From CAVRUH01 sp963822595 (GTDB taxonomy: Bacteria; Chlamydiota; Chlamydiia; Chlamydiales; Waddliaceae), in assembly GCA_963822595.1 (NCBI GenBank), contig CAWGIG010000004.1:1-64000 (forward strand): DNA of 64,000 nucleotides, given 5' to 3'. The position numbers and the translations under genes are program-made. Shown piece after piece: positions 40,951 through 50,552 of the stretch. The notes below the pieces were generated by a model that ran no database searches, was not told the origin of the DNA, and was given only the letters and a program-made list of their open reading frames with translations. Numbering within the stretch: position 1 is the stretch's first letter; every line of letters begins with the position of its first letter.

Positions 40951-41121
40951 CGGGAAATAACTAATAGACGTTTGGCAAACAATTTTCAACGCAGAGACGG
41001 AGGGGTTCGCGAAGACGCAGAGGAAGAAAAAGAGAAAAACAATCATTTTCTTTCTCCGCGTCTCTGCGAACCTCTCCGCCTCTGCGTTGGAAAATGGGCT
41101 GCCTAACGTCTATATTAACAA
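40951..41121. repeat. palindromic MITE-like element, copy 1
   Basis: In the 400-bp gap between paralogues 5 and 6, a long inverted repeat opens cgggaaataactaatagacg and closes with its complement around acgtctatattaac. The arms contain caacgcagagacggagg and cctctgcgttgg. A second copy with the same ends lies at 58543-58707. The core resembles the 'acgcagagg' palindromes scattered in many bacterial genomes. No gene is present in the remaining gap (41122-41333), only the promoter below. Confidence 0.7.
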
Positions 41122-41265
41122 ACATTTCAGATTTTACTTGTTTTTTTCTCTATCTACTAAAATGATCTCAGTTTCAAGCATCTGGTTCAAATTCTTACCC
41201 TCTGTCTTCTTTGTCAACTTTGTGTTTTAAAATCAGTTTTTTACATAAGAAGTATTAGACAAATA

Positions 41266-41274
41266 TGCTATAAT
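41266..41274 (+). promoter_or_regulatory. extended -10 promoter of paralogue 6
   Basis: TGCTATAAT (41266-41274) is an extended -10 element with a perfect TATAAT, 59 bp before the ATG at 41334. No good -35 is visible at 16-18 bp. The leader ends ctaataattgagaatt. Confidence 0.45.
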
Positions 41275-41333
41275 CTTCTATAATATCTATTGCTTTCTAT
41301 TAATTTACATTCCGCAACTAATAATTGAGAATT

Positions 41334-44300
41334 ATGAGTTTTCTAAACGTATTAAAGTGTCCAAATCAACAACTGTTTGATAAACAACTGGTTGAGATTG
41401 AAAAACTATTTTCTATAAGTAATATGGACAGCGAATCCTTAACTAGCAGGATTGCAACATTTTTCGAAAATAACATCGATTACATCACAAATGACAAATC
41501 TCTGGCTTTTCGACTCAATACGATCGGTTCAAAGGCTAGAGGAAGTCCCAACCAGAAACTCTTAATCAGTAAGCTGCATCATTATGTACAACAGCTCCTC
41601 CCCGCCAAAAATAATGAGGAAATTGAATCTTCAGGCTCCTTTTTAAAAGAAAAAGCCGAGGACTACATCCAATCGCTTGCGGATTGGATCAATCTCATGG
41701 AAATTCCTCTCGCCCCCTTAAATCTTCCTGTAGAAGATTTGTACAAGCTCATTCCGAGGCTAACTTATCTCGATCTTAGTCATTTTGATTTTACAAAGTA
41801 TGATTTAAAAAAATTCAAACTCAACTTTGTTTATGGACGTCCCTGTTTTAGGTTGAAGACCTCAGATAAGGACATTCTATTCAATGTCGTCACGCTTTGT
41901 GTCGTTGAAGGAGTCTATGGAACAGCCAAATATATCCAATACTTCGGAATCGAAGATAAATTACACTTATTCGAGATTGCCAAACTTTGCGCCGAGCGCG
42001 ATGGCGGCGCAACAGCTATGTATATTAATAACTTTGAGCTCGAAAACAAGACACACCTTTACGAGATCGCTAAGCTCTGCGCACAAAAAGATATATGGGC
42101 AACACCGCAAAATATCAAAAATTTCGGAATCGAAGATAAGACCCACCTATATGAGATCGCCAAGATCTCTGCCCAGCAGTCTGGAAGTAGAACTGCTGAA
42201 AAAATTAAACTCTACGGCATCGAAGATAAGACACACTTATACGAAATCGCTAAACTCTGCGCGCAACACAATGGGAGTGAAACATCCAGAAATATCAATA
42301 ACTTTGGCATCCAAGATCAAATACAGTTAATCGAAATCGCAAAACTTTGCGCCAAGCAAGATGTCTATTACACAGTAAGAAATATCAAAAAATTTGGAAT
42401 CCAAGATCAGACACATTTATTCGAGATCGCAAAGATTTTTGCCCAGAGGGTTTGCGAGGATACACTTCAATTCATTATAATAAACTGTGGAATCAAAGAT
42501 AAGACCCAATTATATGAGATCGTCAAACTAGCCGCTCAGGAAAATGCCAAGGAAACTTCTAAAAACATCAAATTATTAGGAATTGAAGATAAGTTACAAT
42601 TATATGAGATTGCCATGCTCTGCGCTAAACAAGATGCCACTTCAACAGCTTATAATATCAATAACTTCGGAATCGAAGATCCGGACCATTTATTCGAGAT
42701 CACCAAACTCTGCGCTAAGGAGGCCGGCTATGTAATAGCTTCAAATATCAAAGAGATCAAAATCCACGATAAAACCCACTTGACCGAAATCGCAAAGCTT
42801 TGCGCTAAGCGAGCGGGTGCTGCAACAGCTCAAAGGATTGAAGACTTCGGAATCGAGGATAAAGCCGAACTACTTGAGATTGCCAAGATGTGCGCTCAGG
42901 AAAGTGGTCATGGAACAGCTGAACATATCAAAAAATTCAAGATTGAAGATCAGACACAGTTATTTGAAATCGCCAAGCTTTGCGCCCTGCGAGATGGTGA
43001 AGGAACAACTTCTTATATCAAAAATTTCGAAATTGAAGATCAGGCGCAATTATTTGAAATCGCCAAGCTTTGCGCTCAACAGCATGGCGGTGGAACAGCG
43101 ATATTGATTCAAAACTTCGGAATTAAAGAACAGAAACAATTAATTGAAATCGCCAGGCTCTGCGCTTTACGAAATGGGGGTTATACAGCCAGATATATTA
43201 AAAACTTTCGGATCGAAGATAAGATACAATTGTTTGAGATTGCGAAGCTATGCGCCCAAGAGTATGGCCTTGGAACGGCACGGTATATACAAAAATTCGA
43301 CATTGAAGATAAGACACAATTGTTCGAGCTCGCCAAACTTTGCGCTCAGGAAAATGGTGGTGGAACTTCCGAAAATATCGCAAATTTTGGGATACAAGAT
43401 AAAGCACAATTATTCGAGATCGCGAAGCTGTGCGCGCAGCAGGATGGCGGTGGAACGGCCGCATGGCTCCCAAACTATGGGTTTGACGACAAGGAAAAAT
43501 TATTTGAATTAGCCAAATTATGCGCAAGCCAGCATGGCGGTGGCACAGCCCGATCTATCAAAAACTTCCAGATTGAAGATAAGAAACAGTTATTAGAAAT
43601 AGCCTATCTGTGCGCTCAGCAGGATGGGCGTGGAACGGCTGAATATAATAAAAACTTCGGCATTGAAGATAACATGCAATTGTTCGAGATGACAAAGCTT
43701 TGCGCTCAGCAGAATGGCCGTGGAACAGCTCAATATATTTACCTTTTAGGAATCAAAGATCAGCAACAATTAGTCGAGATTGCCAAGCTCTGCGCGCAGC
43801 AAAACGGCTCTGGAACAGCTGAATATATAAATAATTTCGGCATCCAAGATCCCAAAATACGATGGGAATTGTTCCTTGAATGTTTGAATGGTGACAATAC
43901 TGTACTTAACACCATACAATCGTTTTGTCCCCTTCCGGATGTGGTCGGAGAACAAGCGATTCTCATTGCGCAATTACTTTTTAACCTAATCAAGAACGGT
44001 GGAGAAGAAAAAGCGCGTCGAGAAGAATTTTTTATTGGAATAAAGCGCATGATAGAAGGACTCTCTTGTTCGAAAGAAAATAAAGAAAAATGGGTGCAAA
44101 TTGCCGACGAAATCTCAATATTAGCAATTCATATTCAGAATGAGACCGCACCCTGGCTTCTAAAAGCTTTATTTTTTTGCATTCAAATGACCAAAGAAAA
44201 TCTCAATAAGGTATTGGAAACTAATTTATTGCTCAAACTTTCGGAACTGCACGAGCCTCGTCTTCGCTCCCTTTTAACACCTGGTCTATTCAAAATAAAT

Positions 44301-45806
44301 CAAAGTAAAAGTGAGGTGCCCAAGGGAACAAAAGGATTACCATTAATAGCGATTCCATTCTCCCAACTCGAACAACTAGGAGTTCATCCAGATAAAATCA
44401 ATAAAATAACACGAAATCTGAAGCAACAACAGAATAAGGGGAACGTATTAAAAAATCCAGTGACTATCCAATCGATCCTCCATACCATCCATTTACTTGC
44501 AACGACTCCTACCCTCTCTAAGGCCCAAAAAATTCTGGCAATAGATAAAATCTTCTATAACAAAGATGAATCGCTTGAAGAAAATATTCACATCCTCTTG
44601 AAGAGAATCGCAGCTGTAAGAGTCCTTATGCAAATGAAAGATAAAGAATGGCCAAATACAACTAAAGATCCCATTGTTGAATTTCGCAATTCGTTTGAGA
44701 GACTTGTCCCTATAAAAGACTTCGATGGAGTTGTTTCAGATCGTTACGACGAATTATTCGCTAAAAGTAGAAATCCCTATGGGCTGATCACTTATGCGGC
44801 AGGTCTTAAAACACTCAATGACCCTGAAGCGATGGAGTGTCTTGCGGGCTACGTCAGCGCTGTGTTTAAAGGAAAGTTCCAAGAGGCACGCTACGATACT
44901 TCCAATAATCTTCATCTTAAAACGATTTCAGAATCTCATCCAGAAATACTTAATCTTTGGAAACAAAATTCTGAAAAACCTTTGAATATTTCGCAAGACG
45001 AAGAAAGCTTGAAAGATTTTAATCCCAAAGAGTGGGTCAGAACCAAACTGATCGCTGATAGACATCTGGGTGAAACAAAGATCCCCTTTATTGAGGATTA
45101 TTTCAACGCAAGCACAGATGAAGGTAGAGCGATTGTTTCCAAAATGTTAACCGTGGAGTTGCAAAAGGAGACGAACGAATTATTGAAGCTGCAACAGGCC
45201 TGTATTGCATTAGCAGAGGCGAAACCTGATAACTTCACTCCCCTCCTTAAAGAGATAAAAGCTTCTTTAGATGAACGGACGGAATTTGCTTGTGATGTGA
45301 ATGGAATGCTTCAAGTTAAGAAAAGATCCTCTGACCTTAAAATTCTTATCACGGATGATCCAATAGATCTCCTACTCTGTGGCAGCGATGTCCCTGGGAG
45401 TTGCCAGAGACTTGATGGAGATCCCAAACTAAATAAAGGGCTGCTCGGCTATCTCATGGATGGAAAAAACCGACTTTTAGCGATCAAAGATGAAAAAGGC
45501 AAAATTGTTGCTCGTTGCTTGTTGCGCATTTTATGGGATGGGGAAGGCCCTGTTATTTATAGGGAGCGTATATACGTTGAGATGAGTGGTTCAAAACTCA
45601 AGAATGCATTGAATCAAGCCTCCATAGAGCTAGCAAAAGAATTGAAAGTTCCTCTGACGTCTGCAGATGCAGGCAATTCGTATGGAAAATCCCTTCACGC
45701 CTTAGGAGGTCCTGCCCCTTACGAATACTGCGACGCCTGCAATGGTATACAAAAAGGCCCTTTCACTATAACAAACGCAAAAATGATTAAAGAAGGTGAA
45801 GTATGA
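41334..45806 (+). CDS. giant solenoid-repeat protein, paralogue 6 (longest intact)
   Basis: The protein has 1490 residues from the ATG of MSFLNVLKCPNQQ; a TTG nine bases earlier is rejected because relatives start MSF. The N-terminal domain is longer than in array 1, with an added KLHHYVQQLLPAKNNEEIES segment shared with paralogue 7 and the decayed copy at 50.2 kb. About 22 repeats follow, many nearly identical to the consensus (QLFEIAKLCAQQDGGGTAAW). The C-terminal region has EPRLRSLLTPGLFKI, DDPIDLLLCGSDVPGSCQRL, VARCLLRILWDGEGPVIYRE and PYEYCDACNG. It ends KEGEV, which carries the ribosome-binding site for paralogue 7. Confidence 0.87.
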   Translation: MSFLNVLKCPNQQLFDKQLVEIEKLFSISNMDSESLTSRIATFFENNIDYITNDKSLAFRLNTIGSKARGSPNQKLLISKLHHYVQQLLPAKNNEEIESSGSFLKEKAEDYIQSLADWINLMEIPLAPLNLPVEDLYKLIPRLTYLDLSHFDFTKYDLKKFKLNFVYGRPCFRLKTSDKDILFNVVTLCVVEGVYGTAKYIQYFGIEDKLHLFEIAKLCAERDGGATAMYINNFELENKTHLYEIAKLCAQKDIWATPQNIKNFGIEDKTHLYEIAKISAQQSGSRTAEKIKLYGIEDKTHLYEIAKLCAQHNGSETSRNINNFGIQDQIQLIEIAKLCAKQDVYYTVRNIKKFGIQDQTHLFEIAKIFAQRVCEDTLQFIIINCGIKDKTQLYEIVKLAAQENAKETSKNIKLLGIEDKLQLYEIAMLCAKQDATSTAYNINNFGIEDPDHLFEITKLCAKEAGYVIASNIKEIKIHDKTHLTEIAKLCAKRAGAATAQRIEDFGIEDKAELLEIAKMCAQESGHGTAEHIKKFKIEDQTQLFEIAKLCALRDGEGTTSYIKNFEIEDQAQLFEIAKLCAQQHGGGTAILIQNFGIKEQKQLIEIARLCALRNGGYTARYIKNFRIEDKIQLFEIAKLCAQEYGLGTARYIQKFDIEDKTQLFELAKLCAQENGGGTSENIANFGIQDKAQLFEIAKLCAQQDGGGTAAWLPNYGFDDKEKLFELAKLCASQHGGGTARSIKNFQIEDKKQLLEIAYLCAQQDGRGTAEYNKNFGIEDNMQLFEMTKLCAQQNGRGTAQYIYLLGIKDQQQLVEIAKLCAQQNGSGTAEYINNFGIQDPKIRWELFLECLNGDNTVLNTIQSFCPLPDVVGEQAILIAQLLFNLIKNGGEEKARREEFFIGIKRMIEGLSCSKENKEKWVQIADEISILAIHIQNETAPWLLKALFFCIQMTKENLNKVLETNLLLKLSELHEPRLRSLLTPGLFKINQSKSEVPKGTKGLPLIAIPFSQLEQLGVHPDKINKITRNLKQQQNKGNVLKNPVTIQSILHTIHLLATTPTLSKAQKILAIDKIFYNKDESLEENIHILLKRIAAVRVLMQMKDKEWPNTTKDPIVEFRNSFERLVPIKDFDGVVSDRYDELFAKSRNPYGLITYAAGLKTLNDPEAMECLAGYVSAVFKGKFQEARYDTSNNLHLKTISESHPEILNLWKQNSEKPLNISQDEESLKDFNPKEWVRTKLIADRHLGETKIPFIEDYFNASTDEGRAIVSKMLTVELQKETNELLKLQQACIALAEAKPDNFTPLLKEIKASLDERTEFACDVNGMLQVKKRSSDLKILITDDPIDLLLCGSDVPGSCQRLDGDPKLNKGLLGYLMDGKNRLLAIKDEKGKIVARCLLRILWDGEGPVIYRERIYVEMSGSKLKNALNQASIELAKELKVPLTSADAGNSYGKSLHALGGPAPYEYCDACNGIQKGPFTITNAKMIKEGEV

Positions 45807-48800
45807 GTTTTCTAAACGTATCAAAATGTCCTAGTCAAGAAGGGTTTATGAAACAACTGTGTAAACTTCGTCATCCAATAGGAGAGAAGTCTGAGATTGA
45901 TAAGGTTTCTGAGTTTTTCACAAACAACAGGGATTATATTCTTAATGATACATCTGTGGCAGTTCAACTCAATAGAATCGCCTCTCTTATAAACCCATCA
46001 GAGGCATCGTTAATCAGTAAACTGCAAAATTATGTAGGACAACTTCTTCCCGCGAAAAATAAAGAGGAAATCGAATCTTCACGTTCCTTTTTAGAGAAAT
46101 TAGGAGGTATAAGGAATCACGAGAAAGATATTCAATACCTTGCTGATTGGATCAATCTTATGGAAATCCCTCTTGCTTCTCTAAATCTCTCTCAAGAAGA
46201 AATGACGGACATCTCTCCTATGCTAAAATATATCGATTTATGTAATCTAGATTTAAATAAATTAAATTTTAATGACTTAAATCTTAATTTAAAGCTTAAG
46301 TCCCCTGATAAAAAAACTCTCTATAATTTCGCCACACTCTTTGCAAAGACGAAAGGAACTTATTCTCCAAGTTTTGGGATCGAAGATAAGACACAATTAT
46401 TTGAGATCGCAAAACTCTGTGCTGAGAGGACAGGAGGATATACAGCCCAATACATCAAAGAATTCGGAATCACGAATAAGACCCATTTATACGAAATCGC
46501 TAAAATCTGCGCTAAAAGAGATGGTCAGGGAACAGCAAAATTTATCAAAAACTTCGAATTCGAGGATAAAGCACAATTATTCGAGATAGCTATGCTCTCT
46601 GCGTGTAAGTTTCAGGATACAGCCAAATACATCCAAAACTTCGGCATTCAAGATAAAACACAATTATTCGAGATAGCAAAGCATTACGCTCGAATGAATG
46701 GCAGCGGAACAGCCGAACACATTAAAAATTTCGGAATCGATGATCAGGCACAATTATTCGAATTAGCCAAAATATGTGCTAACGAACAGTATACAGCCGA
46801 ATATATCAAAAACTTCAGGATCCAAGATAAAACACAATTATTCGAAATAGCCAAACTCTGTTCTCCTTCAGGAACATCAAAGTATCTCAGCAACTTCGAC
46901 ATTGAAGATAAGAACCAACTATTCGAGATCGCCATGGCCGGCGCTAAGCGGGATGGCTTTAGAACAGCCGAATATATCCAAAAATTCGGGATAAAAGACA
47001 AGACTCAATTATTTGAGATCGCCAAACTCTGTGCACAAACAGATGGTGAAACAGGACCGGCCGAACATTTCAAAAATTTCGGAATTGAAGATAAAAAACA
47101 ATTATTCGAAATTGCGATGCTTTCTGCTCAGCATGATGCCGGGAACACAGCTTCCTATATCGAAAACTTTGGAATCGAAGATAAGGAGCAATTATTTGAG
47201 ATCGCCAAGCTCTGTGCTCAGCATGATGCGGGTGCAACCGCTTTATACATCAAAAAATTTGGGCTAAAAAAACAGGAACAATTAATTGAACTTGCCAAGC
47301 TCTGCGTTCAAAAAAATGGAAAAGAAACCGCTAAATATATCGAAAACTTCGGAATCGAGAATGAAGACCAATTATTCGAGATTGCAAAAATTTGCGCCCA
47401 GGCTAATGGCGGAACCACAGCAGTATACATCAGGGAATTTGCCATCGAAAGCAAGATATATTTATACGAAATCGCTAAAATCTGCGCACAGCAAGACGGC
47501 CATAAAACTAGCCAATTTATCTACAGATTCCGATTGAATAATCAAACACAATTATACGAGATCGCTAAAATCTGCGCCCAACAGAATGGTTCTGCAACAG
47601 CAAATAACATCCAATACTTCGGTATCCACGATCATAAAAAACGATGGGAACTGTTTCTGGAATGTTTTAAAGCAGACAGTAGTTCATTGAGTGCCATACA
47701 TTCCTTTCTTCCCCTTTCAGATTTTATTGGCGAAAAAACGATACATTTAGCAGAGATCCTTTCACTTATACTTCAAAGTGAAATGGTGCTTAAAGAGAGT
47801 CGGAATGTTTTTTTTCAAAAAGTGAAAAGTTTCGTCAATGAACTCCCCTGTTCAATTGAAAATAAGGAAAAATTATATAAAAGTACCGAACGTATCTCAA
47901 ATTTGCCCATTCATATTCAGAATGAGACAGCAGTATGGTTTCTGAAATGTTTATTTATGACCACTCTCATGGAACGAGAGCATCTCGATTGGATGTTGAA
48001 AACCAAATTGTGGGACGAGCTTGAAAACATGCGCGAGCCTCGCCTGAGATCCCTTCTAACTCCCGGTCTCTTTGAACTGAGTAAATATAAAAGGGATGTG
48101 CCTAAAGGAACACATGGATTGACGTTAATAGCTATTCCATTTTTTCTTCTCGAAAAGCAAGCCGATATTAAAACGAAACTCAATCAAATAACCAGAGATC
48201 TTAAAAAACATCAAAATCGAGGCAACTCCTTAAACAGAATTAATGTACAAACTCTTCTCCATATGACCTATATGCTTGCCACAACCGATATCCTATCTTC
48301 AGAAGAAAAGATTCTTGCATTAGATAAAATCTTCTTTAAAACAGGCGGGTTGCCTGAAGATAATACAGAGGTCCTTCTTAAGAAAATTACTGCCGCAAAA
48401 GGGCTTTTGCAGCTGAAAAATAAACAATGGCCCCACTCTAATGATCCGGTCGTTGCATTTCGTGCTTTGTTTCAAAGCCTTATCCCTATAAAGGACTTCG
48501 AAGGGGATTTTTCAGAGCAATTCGAACAGATATTCGCAAAAAGTCGGAATCCCTATGGCTTGATCACTTACGCCGCAGGCCTCAAAACGCTCAACGAACA
48601 GGTTGTGATGGAATGCCTTGCCCGTTACGTCAGTTCAGTTTTTAAGGGGAAATTCAAAGAGACACGATACGATACTACAAATAATCCCCATCTTAAAACG
48701 ATTGCGGAGTCTCATCATGAAGTACTTGAAATGTGGAAACAAAACATTGAGAAACCTTTAGATAAGATCTCCCAGGGAGACGAAAAGGAGATTTTTAACT

Positions 48801-49573
48801 CTAAAGAATGGATCTGGAAGAAGCTGATCAAGGATAGGCATCTTCATGAAACAAAGATACCCTTTATTGAGAATTATTTCGATGCAAACACAAGTGAAGA
48901 GAGAGAAATTGTTTTTAAAAAATTGAGGCAAGAATTTCAAAAAGCGCCGAGTGAAATATTACAGCTGCAATATTCCTGTATGGCCTTTGCTGAGGCGGAA
49001 TCAGATGACTACCCTCAGCTCCTAAAAGAGATACAGGGATTTTTAGATCCTCGGAGTGAATTTGCCAAAGACGTACAGGGGTTGCTTAAGGGCAAGCAGA
49101 CATCCTTTGATCTTAAAGTTGTCATCACGGATGATCCGATCGATCTCCTTCTTTGCGGCAGCGACGTGACTGGTAGTTGTCAGCGGCTTGATGGCAGTCC
49201 AAATCTAAATAAAGGATTGCTTGGTTATCTCATGGATGGAAAAAACCGTCTTTTGGCGATTAAAGACGGAAAAGGTAAAATTGTTGCTCGATCCATTTTG
49301 CGCTTATTGTGGGATGGGGAACGTCCTGTCCTTTATCGCGATCGTTTTTACCCGGACAACGTGGACCTCAGGCTTATTGAGGCATTAAATGAAGCTGCAA
49401 TGGACCTAGCAAAAAAGTTGAGGATTACTCTGACAAGTGCCGATGAGGGTGTTTCTTACGGGAAAACTCTTCACTCATTAGGAAGTTCGGCTCCATACGA
49501 ATACTGCGATGGCGGCGGCGGCATGCAAAAAGGCCCCTACACGATTGATGATGCAAATACGATCGTTGTATAA
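45803..49573 (+). CDS. giant solenoid-repeat protein, paralogue 7
   Basis: This 1256-residue protein starts in an ATGA overlap with paralogue 6. It has the long N-terminal domain (KLQNYVGQLLPAKNKEEIES) and about 15 repeats, several shortened by a few residues (QLFEIAKLCSPSGTSKYLSN). The conserved C-terminal region has EPRLRSLLTPGLFELSKYKR, SRNPYGLITYAAGLKTL, DDPIDLLLCGSDVTGSCQRL and GKIVARSILRLLWDGERPVL; the usual RC is RS here, so that cysteine is dispensable. It is the last of array 2 and ends DDANTIVV without the KEGEV tail. Confidence 0.87.
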   Translation: MSFLNVSKCPSQEGFMKQLCKLRHPIGEKSEIDKVSEFFTNNRDYILNDTSVAVQLNRIASLINPSEASLISKLQNYVGQLLPAKNKEEIESSRSFLEKLGGIRNHEKDIQYLADWINLMEIPLASLNLSQEEMTDISPMLKYIDLCNLDLNKLNFNDLNLNLKLKSPDKKTLYNFATLFAKTKGTYSPSFGIEDKTQLFEIAKLCAERTGGYTAQYIKEFGITNKTHLYEIAKICAKRDGQGTAKFIKNFEFEDKAQLFEIAMLSACKFQDTAKYIQNFGIQDKTQLFEIAKHYARMNGSGTAEHIKNFGIDDQAQLFELAKICANEQYTAEYIKNFRIQDKTQLFEIAKLCSPSGTSKYLSNFDIEDKNQLFEIAMAGAKRDGFRTAEYIQKFGIKDKTQLFEIAKLCAQTDGETGPAEHFKNFGIEDKKQLFEIAMLSAQHDAGNTASYIENFGIEDKEQLFEIAKLCAQHDAGATALYIKKFGLKKQEQLIELAKLCVQKNGKETAKYIENFGIENEDQLFEIAKICAQANGGTTAVYIREFAIESKIYLYEIAKICAQQDGHKTSQFIYRFRLNNQTQLYEIAKICAQQNGSATANNIQYFGIHDHKKRWELFLECFKADSSSLSAIHSFLPLSDFIGEKTIHLAEILSLILQSEMVLKESRNVFFQKVKSFVNELPCSIENKEKLYKSTERISNLPIHIQNETAVWFLKCLFMTTLMEREHLDWMLKTKLWDELENMREPRLRSLLTPGLFELSKYKRDVPKGTHGLTLIAIPFFLLEKQADIKTKLNQITRDLKKHQNRGNSLNRINVQTLLHMTYMLATTDILSSEEKILALDKIFFKTGGLPEDNTEVLLKKITAAKGLLQLKNKQWPHSNDPVVAFRALFQSLIPIKDFEGDFSEQFEQIFAKSRNPYGLITYAAGLKTLNEQVVMECLARYVSSVFKGKFKETRYDTTNNPHLKTIAESHHEVLEMWKQNIEKPLDKISQGDEKEIFNSKEWIWKKLIKDRHLHETKIPFIENYFDANTSEEREIVFKKLRQEFQKAPSEILQLQYSCMAFAEAESDDYPQLLKEIQGFLDPRSEFAKDVQGLLKGKQTSFDLKVVITDDPIDLLLCGSDVTGSCQRLDGSPNLNKGLLGYLMDGKNRLLAIKDGKGKIVARSILRLLWDGERPVLYRDRFYPDNVDLRLIEALNEAAMDLAKKLRITLTSADEGVSYGKTLHSLGSSAPYEYCDGGGGMQKGPYTIDDANTIVV

Positions 49574-49628
49574 GTGGACATTACTCATGCAGCTCCGTAA
49601 AAGCTATTTTGTATAGCCATGGGTTCCT

Positions 49629-49987
49629 CCCATACTTTACCACACATCTTTTACTTGACGTTGCAAATGTCGCAGTCGAATCAGTCGCTCTTCGCGATGC
49701 GCTCCGAGCTCTATGGTAACATTTGATCTACCCCGGGTTCCGATGCGTCACCCGGGGCTTTATGGGGTACGTCCTTCGCGATGCGCTCCAGACTCAGGAA
49801 ATCACTTAATTATTCCTGAGTCCGGCGCGCATCGCGAAGGACGTACCCATTAAAGCCCACGGTGACGCATCGGAACCGTGGGTAGATTAGGTATTACCAT
49901 AGAGCTCGGAGCGCATCGCGAAGAGCGACTGATTCGACTGCGACATTTGCGATGTCAAGTAAAAGATCTGTGGTAAAGTATGGGGTG
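49629..49987. repeat. large palindromic repeat, copy 1
   Basis: Arms of ~170 bp pair across the centre near 49,808. Left-arm pieces such as cgcgatgcgctccgagctct and tccgatgcgtcacccggggc return inverted as agagctcggagcgcatcgcg and gtgacgcatcggaaccgtgg. Ends are ccatactttaccac and gtggtaaagtatgg. A related palindrome lies at 58767-59003. It begins 55 bp after the stop of paralogue 7. It has no coding frame of note and could fold into a very long hairpin if transcribed. I see nothing in 49988-50164. Confidence 0.75.
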
Positions 49988-50164
49988 CCTCCAAGAGCAG
50001 GCGTCCCCTGGAATGTTGCCCAAAAAAATCTAGGGCCTAAGTCCCAACAATAAAACACTGGGTTAAACAAGCGTATTTAGCTTACTGTGGGGACACAGCA
50101 AGTTACATACGCTTGCATAACAAAGCAGGCAAACAAATTTTGAATCCACTTTATCATAAACTTA

Positions 50165-50343
50165 TTTTTCGAAAATAACATGCATTATTTAACGAATGAT
50201 AAGACACTGGCTATTCGACTCGATTCAATCGCAACATAGATTAGATGTATTTCTTCAGATGATCCGTTAATCGGTAAACTGCAATCTTATGTAGGAAAAC
50301 TCCTCCCTGCAAAGAGTAAAGAAGAAATTGAATCCTCCCGTTA
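50165..50343 (+). pseudogene. decayed fragment of an eighth paralogue (N-terminal domain)
   Basis: Translation gives FFENNMHYLTNDKTLAIRLD, SIAT, a stop, IRCISSDDPLIGKLQSYVGK and LLPAKSKEEIESSR. This aligns along its whole length with the N-terminal domain of paralogue 6 (FFENNIDYITNDKSLAFRLN ... LLPAKNNEEIESS) and of paralogue 7. It has an internal stop, no start, and is cut off by the palindromic element that begins at about 50380. It shows that the array once extended further. Confidence 0.75.
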
Positions 50344-50379
50344 TGGCGGAAACCGAAAACCGAGAAGTGGATTAATCGC

Positions 50380-50547
50380 ATAGTCACCATTAACAGGATA
50401 AGCAGGATCGCAAGCGGCAGGATAAAAAACGGATAAGAAAAAAAAAGAAATAAAAAAAATAACAATTCTTTTTTTCTTTCTTATCTTTTCTTATCCTTTT
50501 TTTATCCTGCCGCTTGCGATCCTGCTCATCCTGTTAATTGTGTCTAT
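50380..50547. repeat. palindromic element 'aacaggataagcaggat', copy 1
   Basis: Inverted arms attaacaggataagcaggat / atcctgctcatcctgttaat continue with cgcaagcggcaggat and its complement, separated by an A/T-rich centre. The element ends six bases before the fadJ stop. It could also act as that operon's terminator. A second copy lies at 54538-54700. Confidence 0.7.
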
Positions 50548-50552
50548 GGGTA

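Noticed and set aside
41325..41333. TTG start nine bases upstream for paralogue 6 (and the similar TTG at 16639 for paralogue 1)
   Set aside because: All coupled relatives begin MSF at an ATG, and the added residues (MRI, MQI) come from the AT-rich leader.
41334..45806. Regular 90-bp periodicity that could suggest a CRISPR array or satellite repeat
   Set aside because: The period is exactly 30 codons in one open frame, third positions vary most, and there are no unique spacers. It is a protein repeat.
16648..49573. Assigning the repeats to ankyrin, TPR, Sel1 or DUF4116 families
   Set aside because: The period of 30 and the consensus (LFEIAKLCAQ...GTAxYIxNFGI) lack the key residues of each, so I left the family unnamed.
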